The notes below the pieces were generated by a model, which was not told the origin of the DNA, made no database searches, and saw only the letters and a program-made list of their open reading frames with translations. 16,534 nt of DNA from Proteobacteria bacterium UBA1673 (GTDB lineage Bacteria > Pseudomonadota > Gammaproteobacteria > Comchoanobacterales > Comchoanobacteraceae), in assembly GCA_002320385.1 (NCBI GenBank), contig DCKN01000032.1, positions 4,015-20,548 on the forward strand, given 5' to 3'. Shown one piece after another: positions 1-8,100 of this stretch. Within the stretch, counting starts at the first letter, position 1, and each line of letters begins with the position of its first letter. A program made the position numbers and the translations under genes.

Positions 1-494
1 CAGGTAAAGCTTTACCAGCCAATAAGCAGAATATTGCAGAAGTGATGGCAAGAAAAAACGAGCTTGAAAAAATTGAACAAAAACGCCTAGCTGAAGCTAA
101 AAAACGTGTGGTCCAAATTGAAAAAATTGGTAAAATAACCATTTCTGTACCAACGAATGAAGAAGGGAAACTGTTCGGCTCAGTCGGCGCCGCAGAGATT
201 GTTACGGCATTACTCGAGCATGGAATCGAAGCAGTCAAGCAAGAGGTTAGTATCGTAGAAGTGCCAGTTCGTACCGTTGGGGAGTATACGATTCAGATAC
301 ACGCCCACGCAGATGCGATAGCAGAAATCAAACTAGTCTTGAATTCGAGTACAGTCACAGAACTATTTGATGTCATGAAAAAAGACAGTGAGCCTCAAGA
401 CAATGCAGATAGTAAATCATCCGATGAGGGGCAAACGCAGGTCAATGATGAAAGTGATAACGCCACTGTGGATGCTGACGCTGAAGCCAAGTAA
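1..494 (+). CDS. rplI: 50S ribosomal protein L9, 5'-truncated by window edge
   Basis: L9 binds 23S rRNA at the base of the L1 stalk of the large ribosomal subunit. The reading frame is open from the window edge, with the first complete codon at position 3. It reads GKALPANKQNIAEV, which matches the end of the L9 N-terminal rRNA-binding domain. A charged connecting helix follows, then the C-terminal domain with the family motif EGKLFGSVG. The GTG at 42 and ATG at 45 are internal codons, not starts. 163 residues are visible and roughly 35 N-terminal residues should lie outside the window. After the normal L9 end (about LVLNSS) the protein continues for about 47 residues; the last 36 contain 12 Asp/Glu and only 2 Lys, a tail that ordinary L9 lacks. 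dnaB follows on the same strand, as in the conserved rpsF-rpsR-rplI-dnaB order. The family call is certain; the role of the tail is unknown. Confidence 0.95.
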   Translation, partial: GKALPANKQNIAEVMARKNELEKIEQKRLAEAKKRVVQIEKIGKITISVPTNEEGKLFGSVGAAEIVTALLEHGIEAVKQEVSIVEVPVRTVGEYTIQIHAHADAIAEIKLVLNSSTVTELFDVMKKDSEPQDNADSKSSDEGQTQVNDESDNATVDADAEAK

Positions 495-514
495 CTGATC
501 TTTATCCCACATCA

Positions 515-559
515 CGACATGGCATCGATCTAAGATGGTAACAAGAACGTGCCATGTCG
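515..559 (+). other. Perfect 10-bp inverted repeat between rplI and dnaB
   Basis: CGACATGGCA (515-524) is repeated as its exact reverse complement TGCCATGTCG (550-559), with 25 bases between. In the rplI transcript this could form a stable hairpin. No T-run follows, so it is not a canonical intrinsic terminator. It could be a processing or attenuation element or a protein-binding dyad. It overlaps the GTG at 549 that would open the longest dnaB reading frame, which argues against that start. Confidence 0.5.
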
Positions 560-567
560 CGTAAACT

Positions 568-596
568 TTGACTCAGACGACAATTATCGCTACTAT
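568..596 (+). promoter_or_regulatory. Candidate sigma70 promoter for dnaB
   Basis: TTGACT at 568-573 matches the -35 consensus at 5 of 6 bases. It is separated by 17 bases from TACTAT at 591-596, a 4 of 6 match to the -10 consensus. Transcription would begin about 7 bases beyond the -10, at or next to the ATG at 603, giving a nearly leaderless dnaB mRNA. This fits the lack of any Shine-Dalgarno sequence before that ATG. It is inferred from sequence only; dnaB may also be read through from rplI. Confidence 0.4.
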
Positions 597-602
597 GACC
601 TA

Positions 603-1985
603 ATGGAAAACAAGTCTCCAGCAATCAAAAAAGTTCTGCCATTTTCTAAAGAAGCAGAAAAAAGTCTCATAGGCGTATTATTACTGCAACCCCTTGCGTG
701 GGATAAAATAGAATCTACGGTATCAACAACAGATTTCCACGATATCAAGCATCAGCTGATATTCCAAGCAATTGCTAAAATGCATGCCAAGCAACAATCT
801 GTAGACATGTTAACAGTCGTTGATTTTCTGCGTAATCAACAGGAAATTGAGCGCGCTGGTGGCGATGCGTATGTTTATGCGCTTGCTGATCAAGCACCAA
901 CTGCAGCCGATGTTACAGCTTATGCTGCTATCATTCGAGACAAAGCGCTGATGCGCTCACTTCAGCAAGTTGCCTCACGAGTGATTGACTCAGTGTATCA
1001 TCCTGAAGGGAGAACACCAGATGATCTACTCCAACAAGCTGAGGCAGATATATTCGCGATCGCGCATGGTAATAATCAAAGCTCTGCGATGACCCCAATT
1101 GGCGACGTACTTGCAAAAACCACTGAACGAATTGATCACCTTTATCACTCCGGTCAGAGTATGACCGGTATGCCCACAGGCTACAGTGATTTTGATAAAA
1201 TGACCTCTGGTCTACAACCGGGCGATCTTGTCATAATTGCTGGCAGGCCATCGATGGGAAAAACAATCTTCGGTGGAAATATTTGTGAGTATACAGCCAT
1301 CGCTACGAAAAAACCGTGCTTATTCTTCAGTCTTGAAATGCCAAGTGAGGCGATTGTCATGCGGATGCTATCATCTCTCGGACGGGTCAAGCAAGAAAGA
1401 ATCCGCAGTGGTAAGCTTAAAGACGATGATTGGCCAAGGATGACATCGGCGATTGGGTTATTGTCAGAAGCGCCAATTTTTATTGACGACACAGGTGGAA
1501 TATCACCGAGTGAAATGCGTTCAAGAGCACGAAAAGTAGCCAGAGAGCATGGTGATCTAGGACTTATTGTAGTTGATTATCTGCAGCTTATGCGTGTGCC
1601 AGAACTTAGAGATAACCGTGTACAAGAAATTTCTGAAATTTCTCGATCTTTAAAATTAATAGCCAAAGAGCTCAATGTGCCTGTAGTCGCATTATCACAG
1701 CTAAATCGAAGTCTTGAAAACCGTCAAGACCGTCGGCCTGTAAATTCTGATCTGAGGGAGAGTGGGTCTATCGAACAAGACGCCGACGTGATAGCCTTCA
1801 TCTATCGTGATGAAGTATACAACCCGGATAGTCCAGATAAGGGAACAGCAGAAATTATCATTGGTAAGCAGAGGAACGGACCAATCGGTATGATAAGACT
1901 AAGCTATCTCGGAGAGTATGTCCGCTTTGATAATTACACCAATGAGGTCGTCATGGATAATGAAGACAGGTTTGCTCATGGATAA
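603..1985 (+). CDS. dnaB: Replicative DNA helicase DnaB
   Basis: DnaB is the hexameric ATP-driven helicase that unwinds DNA ahead of the replication fork and recruits primase. With the ATG at 603 the product is 460 residues, close to the family's usual size of about 470. The N-terminal DnaB domain begins near SKEAEKSLIG. The RecA-like C-terminal domain carries Walker A GRPSMGKT (about residues 214-221), Walker B LIVVDYLQL (about 321-329) and the arginine-finger region KQRNGPIG (about 422-429). No intein interrupts it. The frame also runs upstream to a GTG at 549, but that codon lies inside an inverted repeat and adds 18 residues with no family similarity that I recognise, so ATG 603 is preferred. 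No Shine-Dalgarno sequence precedes either start. The 3' end overlaps sdhE by 8 bases. Confidence 0.97.
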   Translation: MENKSPAIKKVLPFSKEAEKSLIGVLLLQPLAWDKIESTVSTTDFHDIKHQLIFQAIAKMHAKQQSVDMLTVVDFLRNQQEIERAGGDAYVYALADQAPTAADVTAYAAIIRDKALMRSLQQVASRVIDSVYHPEGRTPDDLLQQAEADIFAIAHGNNQSSAMTPIGDVLAKTTERIDHLYHSGQSMTGMPTGYSDFDKMTSGLQPGDLVIIAGRPSMGKTIFGGNICEYTAIATKKPCLFFSLEMPSEAIVMRMLSSLGRVKQERIRSGKLKDDDWPRMTSAIGLLSEAPIFIDDTGGISPSEMRSRARKVAREHGDLGLIVVDYLQLMRVPELRDNRVQEISEISRSLKLIAKELNVPVVALSQLNRSLENRQDRRPVNSDLRESGSIEQDADVIAFIYRDEVYNPDSPDKGTAEIIIGKQRNGPIGMIRLSYLGEYVRFDNYTNEVVMDNEDRFAHG

Positions 1986-2277
1986 ACAGAGCATTTCAAT
2001 TGATCAAAAAGATAATTTCTGGCCCGAACAACAGGTAGCTTGGCGAAGTCGAAGAGGGTTGCTCGAGCTCGATCTTATTCTAGTGCCGTTTTATGAACAG
2101 AGTTACCACAGTCTTGATAAAAAATCACAGAGGCAACACCAATGGTTACTCGATCAAAAAGATCCATCATTGCAACAATGGTTGGTTTACCGAGAGTCAA
2201 CGTCGTCACTCAAAGACGAATGTTTGAAAGCAGTTAAGCGCATTTGGCAATTTGTAGATTGCAATATCACACGATAA
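1978..2277 (+). CDS. sdhE: FAD assembly factor SdhE (YgfY/CptB family)
   Basis: SdhE is a small cytoplasmic protein needed for covalent attachment of FAD to succinate dehydrogenase and related flavoproteins. The 99-residue product carries the family signature RRGLLELD at residues 25-32, followed by the conserved pattern of helices (LVPFYEQSY..LD, then LLDQKDPSLQQWL). Its length is near the usual 80-95. The ATG at 1978 lies within the last codons of dnaB, giving an 8-base overlap (ATG GATAA), with a weak AGG about 8 bases upstream; translational coupling to dnaB is likely. The frame is open further upstream inside dnaB, but that part shows no family similarity. An sdhE directly after dnaB is not an arrangement I know as standard. 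Confidence 0.88.
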   Translation: MDKQSISIDQKDNFWPEQQVAWRSRRGLLELDLILVPFYEQSYHSLDKKSQRQHQWLLDQKDPSLQQWLVYRESTSSLKDECLKAVKRIWQFVDCNITR

Positions 2278-2283
2278 AAATCG

Positions 2284-2958
2284 TTAAATCATAGAGTAGC
2301 CATGTTGATTATCGGTCACGATTGGGCGCTGGTTTTCTTCCCATTGAGGGTGTGTCACAAAGACTTTTTTGAATATGGGATGAGATATCCAACAATCAAG
2401 CCATCTCTCTACAGAAGCAAAACCGTATTTTTTTAGCCATTGTGGGTCATGGATGGTGAGTTGCCGTAAATTGGGGAAAACCAGAAGATCTAATGCCGAT
2501 GGCTGATCTACAAGAAAGCGATGTTTAGACAAAAGCGCATCAAGGTCTAGAAGATACTGATTGATTTGATCAGTCGCAGTGTCACGATCAGCTCCATGCG
2601 TGACATCATATTTGATAGAGCGAATCGCAGGGATGGCTTCTTTATTGAGTTTCTCAAAGATCACTTGGCTAGATTTCAAGTCTAAAACTTCGTTATTCAT
2701 CCAACCTTTTGGAAGATTAGTCTGTAATGCGTAGACAACAATATCGAAACTCTCATCAATGATCATGTCGTTGTGTGTGTCAACAAATACTGGAACAGTA
2801 CCCTTAGGTGATGTTTCAAGAAAAATCGGATGTTTATCTCTTAAATTTATTTCTCTATGGATATAGTCTATGTTAGCAAAAGCCAAAGCTGTACGTGCAC
2901 GAATTGCATAGGGGCAACGCTTGAAACTATAAAGGACGGGCAGGGTGCTGATATCCAT
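2284..2958 (-). CDS. Glutathione S-transferase-like protein (thioredoxin-fold N-terminus)
   Basis: This 224-residue protein has the GST layout. The N-terminal thioredoxin-like domain carries LYSFKRCPYAIRAR with the Cys-Pro-Tyr active-site motif (Cys15), the conserved cis-proline region PKGTVPVF, and the glutathione-binding-type IDESFDIV. A helical C-terminal domain follows (about residues 85-210). It belongs to the proteobacterial GST group with CPYA rather than Ser/Tyr catalysis, so a thiol-transferase or reductase role (Omega/Beta-like) is more likely than classical conjugation; the substrate cannot be read from the sequence. A good ribosome site, AAGGAG, lies 5 bases before the ATG. The gene starts 19 bases after proS and is probably co-transcribed with it. 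Its stop faces that of sdhE across 6 bases. Stringent starvation protein A is a related fold, but the conserved CPYA favours GST. Confidence 0.82.
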   Translation of the reverse strand: MDISTLPVLYSFKRCPYAIRARTALAFANIDYIHREINLRDKHPIFLETSPKGTVPVFVDTHNDMIIDESFDIVVYALQTNLPKGWMNNEVLDLKSSQVIFEKLNKEAIPAIRSIKYDVTHGADRDTATDQINQYLLDLDALLSKHRFLVDQPSALDLLVFPNLRQLTIHDPQWLKKYGFASVERWLDCWISHPIFKKVFVTHPQWEENQRPIVTDNQHGYSMI

Positions 2959-2977
2959 GGAGACTCCTTATGGATGA

Positions 2978-4480
2978 TTAATAAGCCTTTGCAATGAGCG
3001 CCAATCGACCTTTTTTATCAGGGTCAAACAGCGCAGGGGCTTGGTCAGAGTGGTCAAACACTTCAGTTTGAGGATAACAGCGAATACTGACTTTGTAGTC
3101 CGCTTGTAGTGCCTGCTCTACAGCGTCATTATCAATCCAATAAATCAATGCTGGCGATGGGCGCTCAGACGAAAAATGTGATCGGAGTTGATCCTCACTG
3201 GTAAGTAGTGGACAGTTTGCCTCTGACAGCGCAGATTTTGCTTTCATATAAATATCACGCTGAATCGAGTCAAGCTGTTGAGAAAGTTGTTCAGCAAAAT
3301 CAGCCAAGCCTAAAGTATGTTTTGAATGATCCGCAGAAAGACGAGAGCTATAACAAACCGTTTGGTTCTCAAACTCTCGCTGGCCAATCTCAAGACGAAT
3401 CGGTACACCTTTTTTGACCCATGACCATTTTTTCTCACTTGGTTTCTTATCTTTCATATCAATGAAAACACGAATTGGTAGATCGCGAAAACGTTGAGTT
3501 CGCAACAAGGACTTAATTTTTTCACAGTAATCATAAACCTGATTCGCATCCATATTTTTCTTTATTAATGGAATAATCACAACTTGATGTGGAGACAGCG
3601 TTGGGGGACAGATCAAGCCATTATCGTCAGCATGGGTCATGATCAATCCACCAATCAGACGAGTTGTGACGCCCCAAGACGTCGTATGCACATACTGCAA
3701 TGATTTCTCAGCATCCTGAAACTGGATGTCACAACTTTTCGCGAATGTTTGTCCAAGAAAATGAGACGTGCCCATTTGAAGAACTTTGCCGTCTTGCATG
3801 ATCCCCTCAATGGTGTAAGTTTCTTCAGCACCAGGGAATTTTTCATTAATAGATTTCATGCCTGTAATCACTGGTATAGCTAGGAAATCATGACACAAGC
3901 GACGATAGCACGCTAACATTTGTAGTGTATGCGCTTGTGCTTCCTCAGCGGTTGCATGCGCAGTATGGCCTTCCTGCCACAAAAACTCGGTTGTGCGCAA
4001 AAACATTCTCGTGCGCATTTCCCAACGAACGATATTAGCCCACTGATTAACCAAAACAGGAAGATCACGGTGAGATTGAATGCGTTGTGAAAAAAGCTCA
4101 CCAATAATCATTTCTGACGTGGGGCGAATGATCAGTGGCTCCTCTAAGGGAGAGCCAGGAACTAGGTTGCCTTGGCCATTTTTTTCTAGTTTTGTATGCG
4201 TTACAACAGCACACTCTTTAGCAAACCCATCAATATGCTCTGCTTCTTTCTCAAGGTCACTTAATGGCACAAAAAGAGGACAATAAATATTCTCGTGACC
4301 ATAAGCTTTGATTTGTTGATCCAGTGTATGGTAAATCATTTCCCATAATGCATATCCCCACGGCGTCATAATCATGCACCCTCGAACAGCAGATAACTGA
4401 GCGAGGTCAGCCTGGCTAATAACTTCTTGATACCATTGAGGATAATTTTCTGATCTTGTAGGAGATATCGCAGTTTTCAT
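2978..4480 (-). CDS. proS: Proline--tRNA ligase, archaeal/eukaryote type (ProS type 3)
   Basis: This cytoplasmic class II synthetase charges tRNA-Pro with proline. At 500 residues, without the editing insertion between motifs 2 and 3, it belongs to the archaeal/eukaryote-type ProRS rather than the 570-residue bacterial type. Visible signatures are the N-terminal WYQEVISQADLA...VRGCMIMTPWGYALWE, the TXE-type loop RPTSE (about 119-123), motif 2 with RTTEFLWQEGHTAH (about 162-175), motif 3 LIGGLIMTHADDNGL (about 275-289), then an anticodon-binding domain (about 295-400). The C-terminal domain ends in KAY; in this group the terminal Tyr reaches the active site. The cysteines that normally hold zinc in this last domain are mostly absent: YWIDND stands where WCG..C is expected and FDPDKKG where C..CG is expected. 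No clear Shine-Dalgarno precedes the ATG. A -10-like TATGAT lies 7 bases upstream at 4488-4493, but without a convincing -35. Confidence 0.95.
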   Translation of the reverse strand: MKTAISPTRSENYPQWYQEVISQADLAQLSAVRGCMIMTPWGYALWEMIYHTLDQQIKAYGHENIYCPLFVPLSDLEKEAEHIDGFAKECAVVTHTKLEKNGQGNLVPGSPLEEPLIIRPTSEMIIGELFSQRIQSHRDLPVLVNQWANIVRWEMRTRMFLRTTEFLWQEGHTAHATAEEAQAHTLQMLACYRRLCHDFLAIPVITGMKSINEKFPGAEETYTIEGIMQDGKVLQMGTSHFLGQTFAKSCDIQFQDAEKSLQYVHTTSWGVTTRLIGGLIMTHADDNGLICPPTLSPHQVVIIPLIKKNMDANQVYDYCEKIKSLLRTQRFRDLPIRVFIDMKDKKPSEKKWSWVKKGVPIRLEIGQREFENQTVCYSSRLSADHSKHTLGLADFAEQLSQQLDSIQRDIYMKAKSALSEANCPLLTSEDQLRSHFSSERPSPALIYWIDNDAVEQALQADYKVSIRCYPQTEVFDHSDQAPALFDPDKKGRLALIAKAY

Positions 4481-4581
4481 TCATAAAATCATATTAATTA
4501 ACTATTTAGACCTTAGCATAATTCCACAAATCAATCAATATTCATGACGTCAATCATGGTAAGGGTACATAAGACATTAAT

Positions 4582-5118
4582 CTATGTTTGATAATCGGGT
4601 TTGGGTAATTGCCATTTATACGCTCCAAGAAGTGCTAAAGGCAAATACAGCATCGTCACCATAGCACTTAAGATCATCCCAAGCTGAAGAAATACATCGA
4701 TCAGAACCAGGTCATAAATCACCCAAGCGGCCCAACAAAACCTTTGCTTAAAAGCTGCTAGAAGATAACCAGTTAGGTTACAAGCAACAATAAGAACCTC
4801 TTTATCAACAAATGATGAGCCAGCTACCATGAGCATACTCATAAAACCAAGAGTAACAATCGACACATACGCATAACCATCAATGGCAACATTTGCCCAC
4901 TTGGGCCATTTCTGAGGTTCTTGATGCCAAAAGCACCAGGCAACACATGATAAACATGAGGTCATCAACTTTGATATAGACAATAAGGGCAAGCCAATCT
5001 TATATAGAACAAGAATCTTAAAAAGGTTTGTTATCAATATCAACGCCCACGCAGCCTGATTCTTCACAACAAGAAGGTAGCATGCAACCAAACGAAGTAC
5101 GGATAAGATGAAGTCCAT
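4582..5118 (-). CDS. PnuC-like membrane transporter (nicotinamide riboside type)
   Basis: This 178-residue, very hydrophobic protein has about six or seven predicted membrane segments. Its C-terminal part, from WAAWVIYDLVLIDVFL (about residue 129) to LALLGAYKW (ending about 169), closely follows the PnuC ending, where a W..W pair starts one helix and a GY.KW-type motif ends the last. An N-terminal half with a parallel W...LYK...CFW pattern fits the internal repeat of PnuC. PnuC proteins carry vitamin B3 forms such as nicotinamide riboside across the inner membrane; the actual cargo here is unknown. It is shorter than E. coli PnuC (239). No NadR-type kinase or riboswitch is visible nearby. A ribosome site, AGGA, lies 7 bases before the ATG. 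The gene starts 22 bases after icmF, which suggests shared transcription. Confidence 0.65.
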   Translation of the reverse strand: MDFILSVLRLVACYLLVVKNQAAWALILITNLFKILVLYKIGLPLLSISKLMTSCLSCVAWCFWHQEPQKWPKWANVAIDGYAYVSIVTLGFMSMLMVAGSSFVDKEVLIVACNLTGYLLAAFKQRFCWAAWVIYDLVLIDVFLQLGMILSAMVTMLYLPLALLGAYKWQLPKPDYQT

Positions 5119-5140
5119 ACGTAATCCTATAGGCTAGTGA

Positions 5141-8100
5141 TTAGTTATATATTTTATCAGGAACTTGAAAGAAATTCTGCATTTTTGATGAAAGAGGCGT
5201 CACAATATTTTGACTTTCAAACTCCAGGTCTAAAGACAGATCAAGGTTACGCAAGTTGAGTAAATGACTCCGCCGACTTTGATCATCATTGCTGGTGCGA
5301 TTGAGCAAACGAACCATGCTCCAAGCACCTTGCTCTTTTAAGAGCACAGAGCGCTCCCCACTAGTAAGATTGACTGCAATCTCAAAATATTCGTTTGCAT
5401 GTGGCCATTTGATATGAATAGGCTTGGTCTGCTTGGTTTGGATAACCTGTTTATTACCATCCTGAACAATTTCAACACTCTGAATATTTTCTTTACCATG
5501 ACGATAACGCAACACCCCTTCGAACCAGAGAGCAGGGGAATTATTTGGGTAAAACATCTTTTGCATAATATTAGCACCCATAATAAAATGCGGAACATCA
5601 TGGTGAAAAGGCAAGGGTTTTCCGTGTAGACTTTTCCACTTAGCGCCGCTATTCTGATGAATGTCAACCAAGCTAGATAGATATTTATTAATAAACATTG
5701 ACACCACGCCCTTCGATGAGAAAAAGGCATCAAACTCATCAAGAGCGCAATCATTGATACTGTGTTCATCAAATGGATAGTATGGTTTAAGGCGCTTAGC
5801 ATAAGGCCCTGCGATATGCTTATCCCATGCCGTATTCAGAAACTGACCAGCTTGTTTGATCACCACTTTTTCAAATGATAGCACACAATTCCTCGAGAAA
5901 GCGTCAAGATCAGACCAAGGTTTTGGCCAAAAGCTGCGATCATTCTGTGCCGCGATAAGATTATCTAAAGCCTGAAGCGCAGCAAGATCTTTGTTTTTAC
6001 TCTCTTGTATCTCTTTAGATAACACGATAATTTTTTTCAACACTTGTTTATAAGTTTTTTCATCGAATGACTGGGCTTGATCAAGAACGCTTTGTAGCTT
6101 TCGATAGTCTGAAGTGCCTTGAAGATGTTCATGTTGCGAAAGGTCAAGGAGGTCTTGCGTGATCGATTGCATACTTTTATCGATGATATGGGTATTATCA
6201 TGTAGATAGATAGACTTCTTTAAGAATGTTTCAACAGTTGTTTCGCTATGATAGTTTTCTAGCGCTGTCTGGTATTGTTTGAGTTTCTTAGCATAGAGTT
6301 GATGCATGACTTCATTGTTAAGCTGTTGATTGCATTCTGGCAGTGTCATCGAGTCAAATGGCAGCGCTTTTGCAACCGTGCCTAAGGTACGACATGTCTT
6401 AGTAACCATATTAGAAGATGCTTCAATCTTTTTCTTGAAGGAGAGTTTGCTAAACTCAGGGAATAGGCGGTTCAAGAGTTGCCATGAAGCAGCTGAAAAC
6501 GTTATTTTGGGTTGGTGATTTTTGAGCTTTGCAAGCATATAGTCAACCTCAGCCAATTGATCCTGATCAAGATTAACGGTTCGCGCTTGTAATGTCTGAA
6601 TTTGTTCGCGGAATCGTATGTCACTGTGGCTGATCTTTGACACGTCCTCAAGAGAAAGCGTTGACGTTTGACGAATATTTGATAAGACGCCTGCCAAGCT
6701 AAGACAAGAAGCATGACTTATAATGTCGCAGTTGTCTAATTTTTGATCAATCGATTGCTTAGCCATGTCCCACAACGCAATCTGGGCAGACAATTTTGAT
6801 GAATTCGAAGACGCATCAGGACTTTCATGTTTGGCCTCATGAGAATCACTGGTTGAGACTTCAGCGTTCGATATGTCTGTGTTTTTAACTGGGGAAGTAG
6901 TCGTGTGCATCCGCTGGGTGAGAACCGGTTTTTTGATGGGTGTTTTTGATTGATCGCTCAGCAGTTGAGCATCTTGAGATAACGTGGTTTTATGATCAAA
7001 AAGCAGATGAATTGATTCTTGTAATGGCGTCAAAATTGTATTTGCGACCGAAAGTTCACTCACATTCCATGCGAGAAGGCCGATGATTAAAAGTGCATAT
7101 TGGTAGAGTTTTACGCTAGGTTGCCAGGTAATATGATTACAGATGGTATCAAGGACATTACGACTAAAGTAATGCTTTGTGGAATTTTGGTAAAAACGAT
7201 CAACCTGATGGGTATTTGAGATCTCAGATTGCACATCACGATCGCAGTGCGCGGTAAATAAAATACTTAAGATAGGGTTTTGCACATGCGTAGTGAATCC
7301 AAAAAGAAGTTGGACCAGCTTAGGCTTTAATGATTTAAAGCTTTCGTGGAAAACATGCATTTTCTCTACATCATTTTGAGTGCCTTGAATCACTTTTTCA
7401 AGTTGGTAGATGAGATACATTTCAATATCATTAGCAACTTTGTCAAGCTCAGTCTGCATATCGGATGAGTATTGTAGTGAACGAGGAACAAGAAAACCTA
7501 GAGGCTTATCAATATCTTCTTTGTCAATATGCCTGAAAAATGTCCGGAAGCCTGGCAGATAATCCAGGCCACTGAGAACGATGAAAATAGGTACATTCTG
7601 AGATCCATTCGTAATATTTTTAATTTGACTTCTCAATGAATTAAGACTCTGGGTAGGGTGAGATTTTTGCTCGTTAAGAATGTTTTGGATCGATACGACC
7701 ACAATAATCCCATCAAAACCATTTGCAGTATGATGCCACTTATTGAGGCCAATGAGATGACGCCAGTACTTTGTCTGTAGATTAACCGTTTCGTCATTGT
7801 GAGGCATCAGCGCAGTGCTCTCTAGCAAAGCATGTCGCTCAAAAGACCATACTGAATGCGTGATAAGTCCTTTTTGTTGATATTCAAACGGGGCTTGTTG
7901 CTCGGTGGCACCGGCATTCTTTAAGAGTGCTGACTTTCCACTTTGTTTATTGCCAAGAACAAGAAAATGCTTCTGCCGAAACAAATGAAAAAATGTAGAT
8001 CCCCAAGTTTTCTCATAGGATGATTCAACCCGAGAGAATGTGTGCAGGGACCACAAAAAAAGTGTATCCTGGTGGCGGATGAGTGCGCTGATAAAGTAAG

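Noticed and set aside
42..44. GTG at 42 as the start of the first gene
   Set aside because: The frame is open to the window edge and the upstream residues match L9, so the gene is simply truncated.
549..602. GTG at 549 as the dnaB start
   Set aside because: It lies in the arm of a perfect inverted repeat, has no ribosome site, and the added 18 residues show no family similarity; ATG 603 gives a normal DnaB length.
2284..2958. Stringent starvation protein A (SspA) instead of GST
   Set aside because: It keeps the CPYA thiol active site, which fits catalytic GSTs; SspA is a non-catalytic relative, usually encoded with sspB after rpsI, and neither neighbour is here.
4488..4493. TATGAT as a leaderless promoter for proS
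   Set aside because: The -10 is good and 7 bp from the ATG, but the base positions for a -35 (CTAAGG) do not match; kept only as a note in the proS entry.
4545..4552. TGACGTCA palindrome before proS as an operator
   Set aside because: An 8-bp palindrome without extended symmetry is too short to support, and no promoter boxes line up convincingly with it.
5338..5802. 154-codon open frame on the - strand within icmF in another frame
   Set aside because: It overlaps the conserved C-terminal domain of IcmF in a shifted frame and shows no family features.
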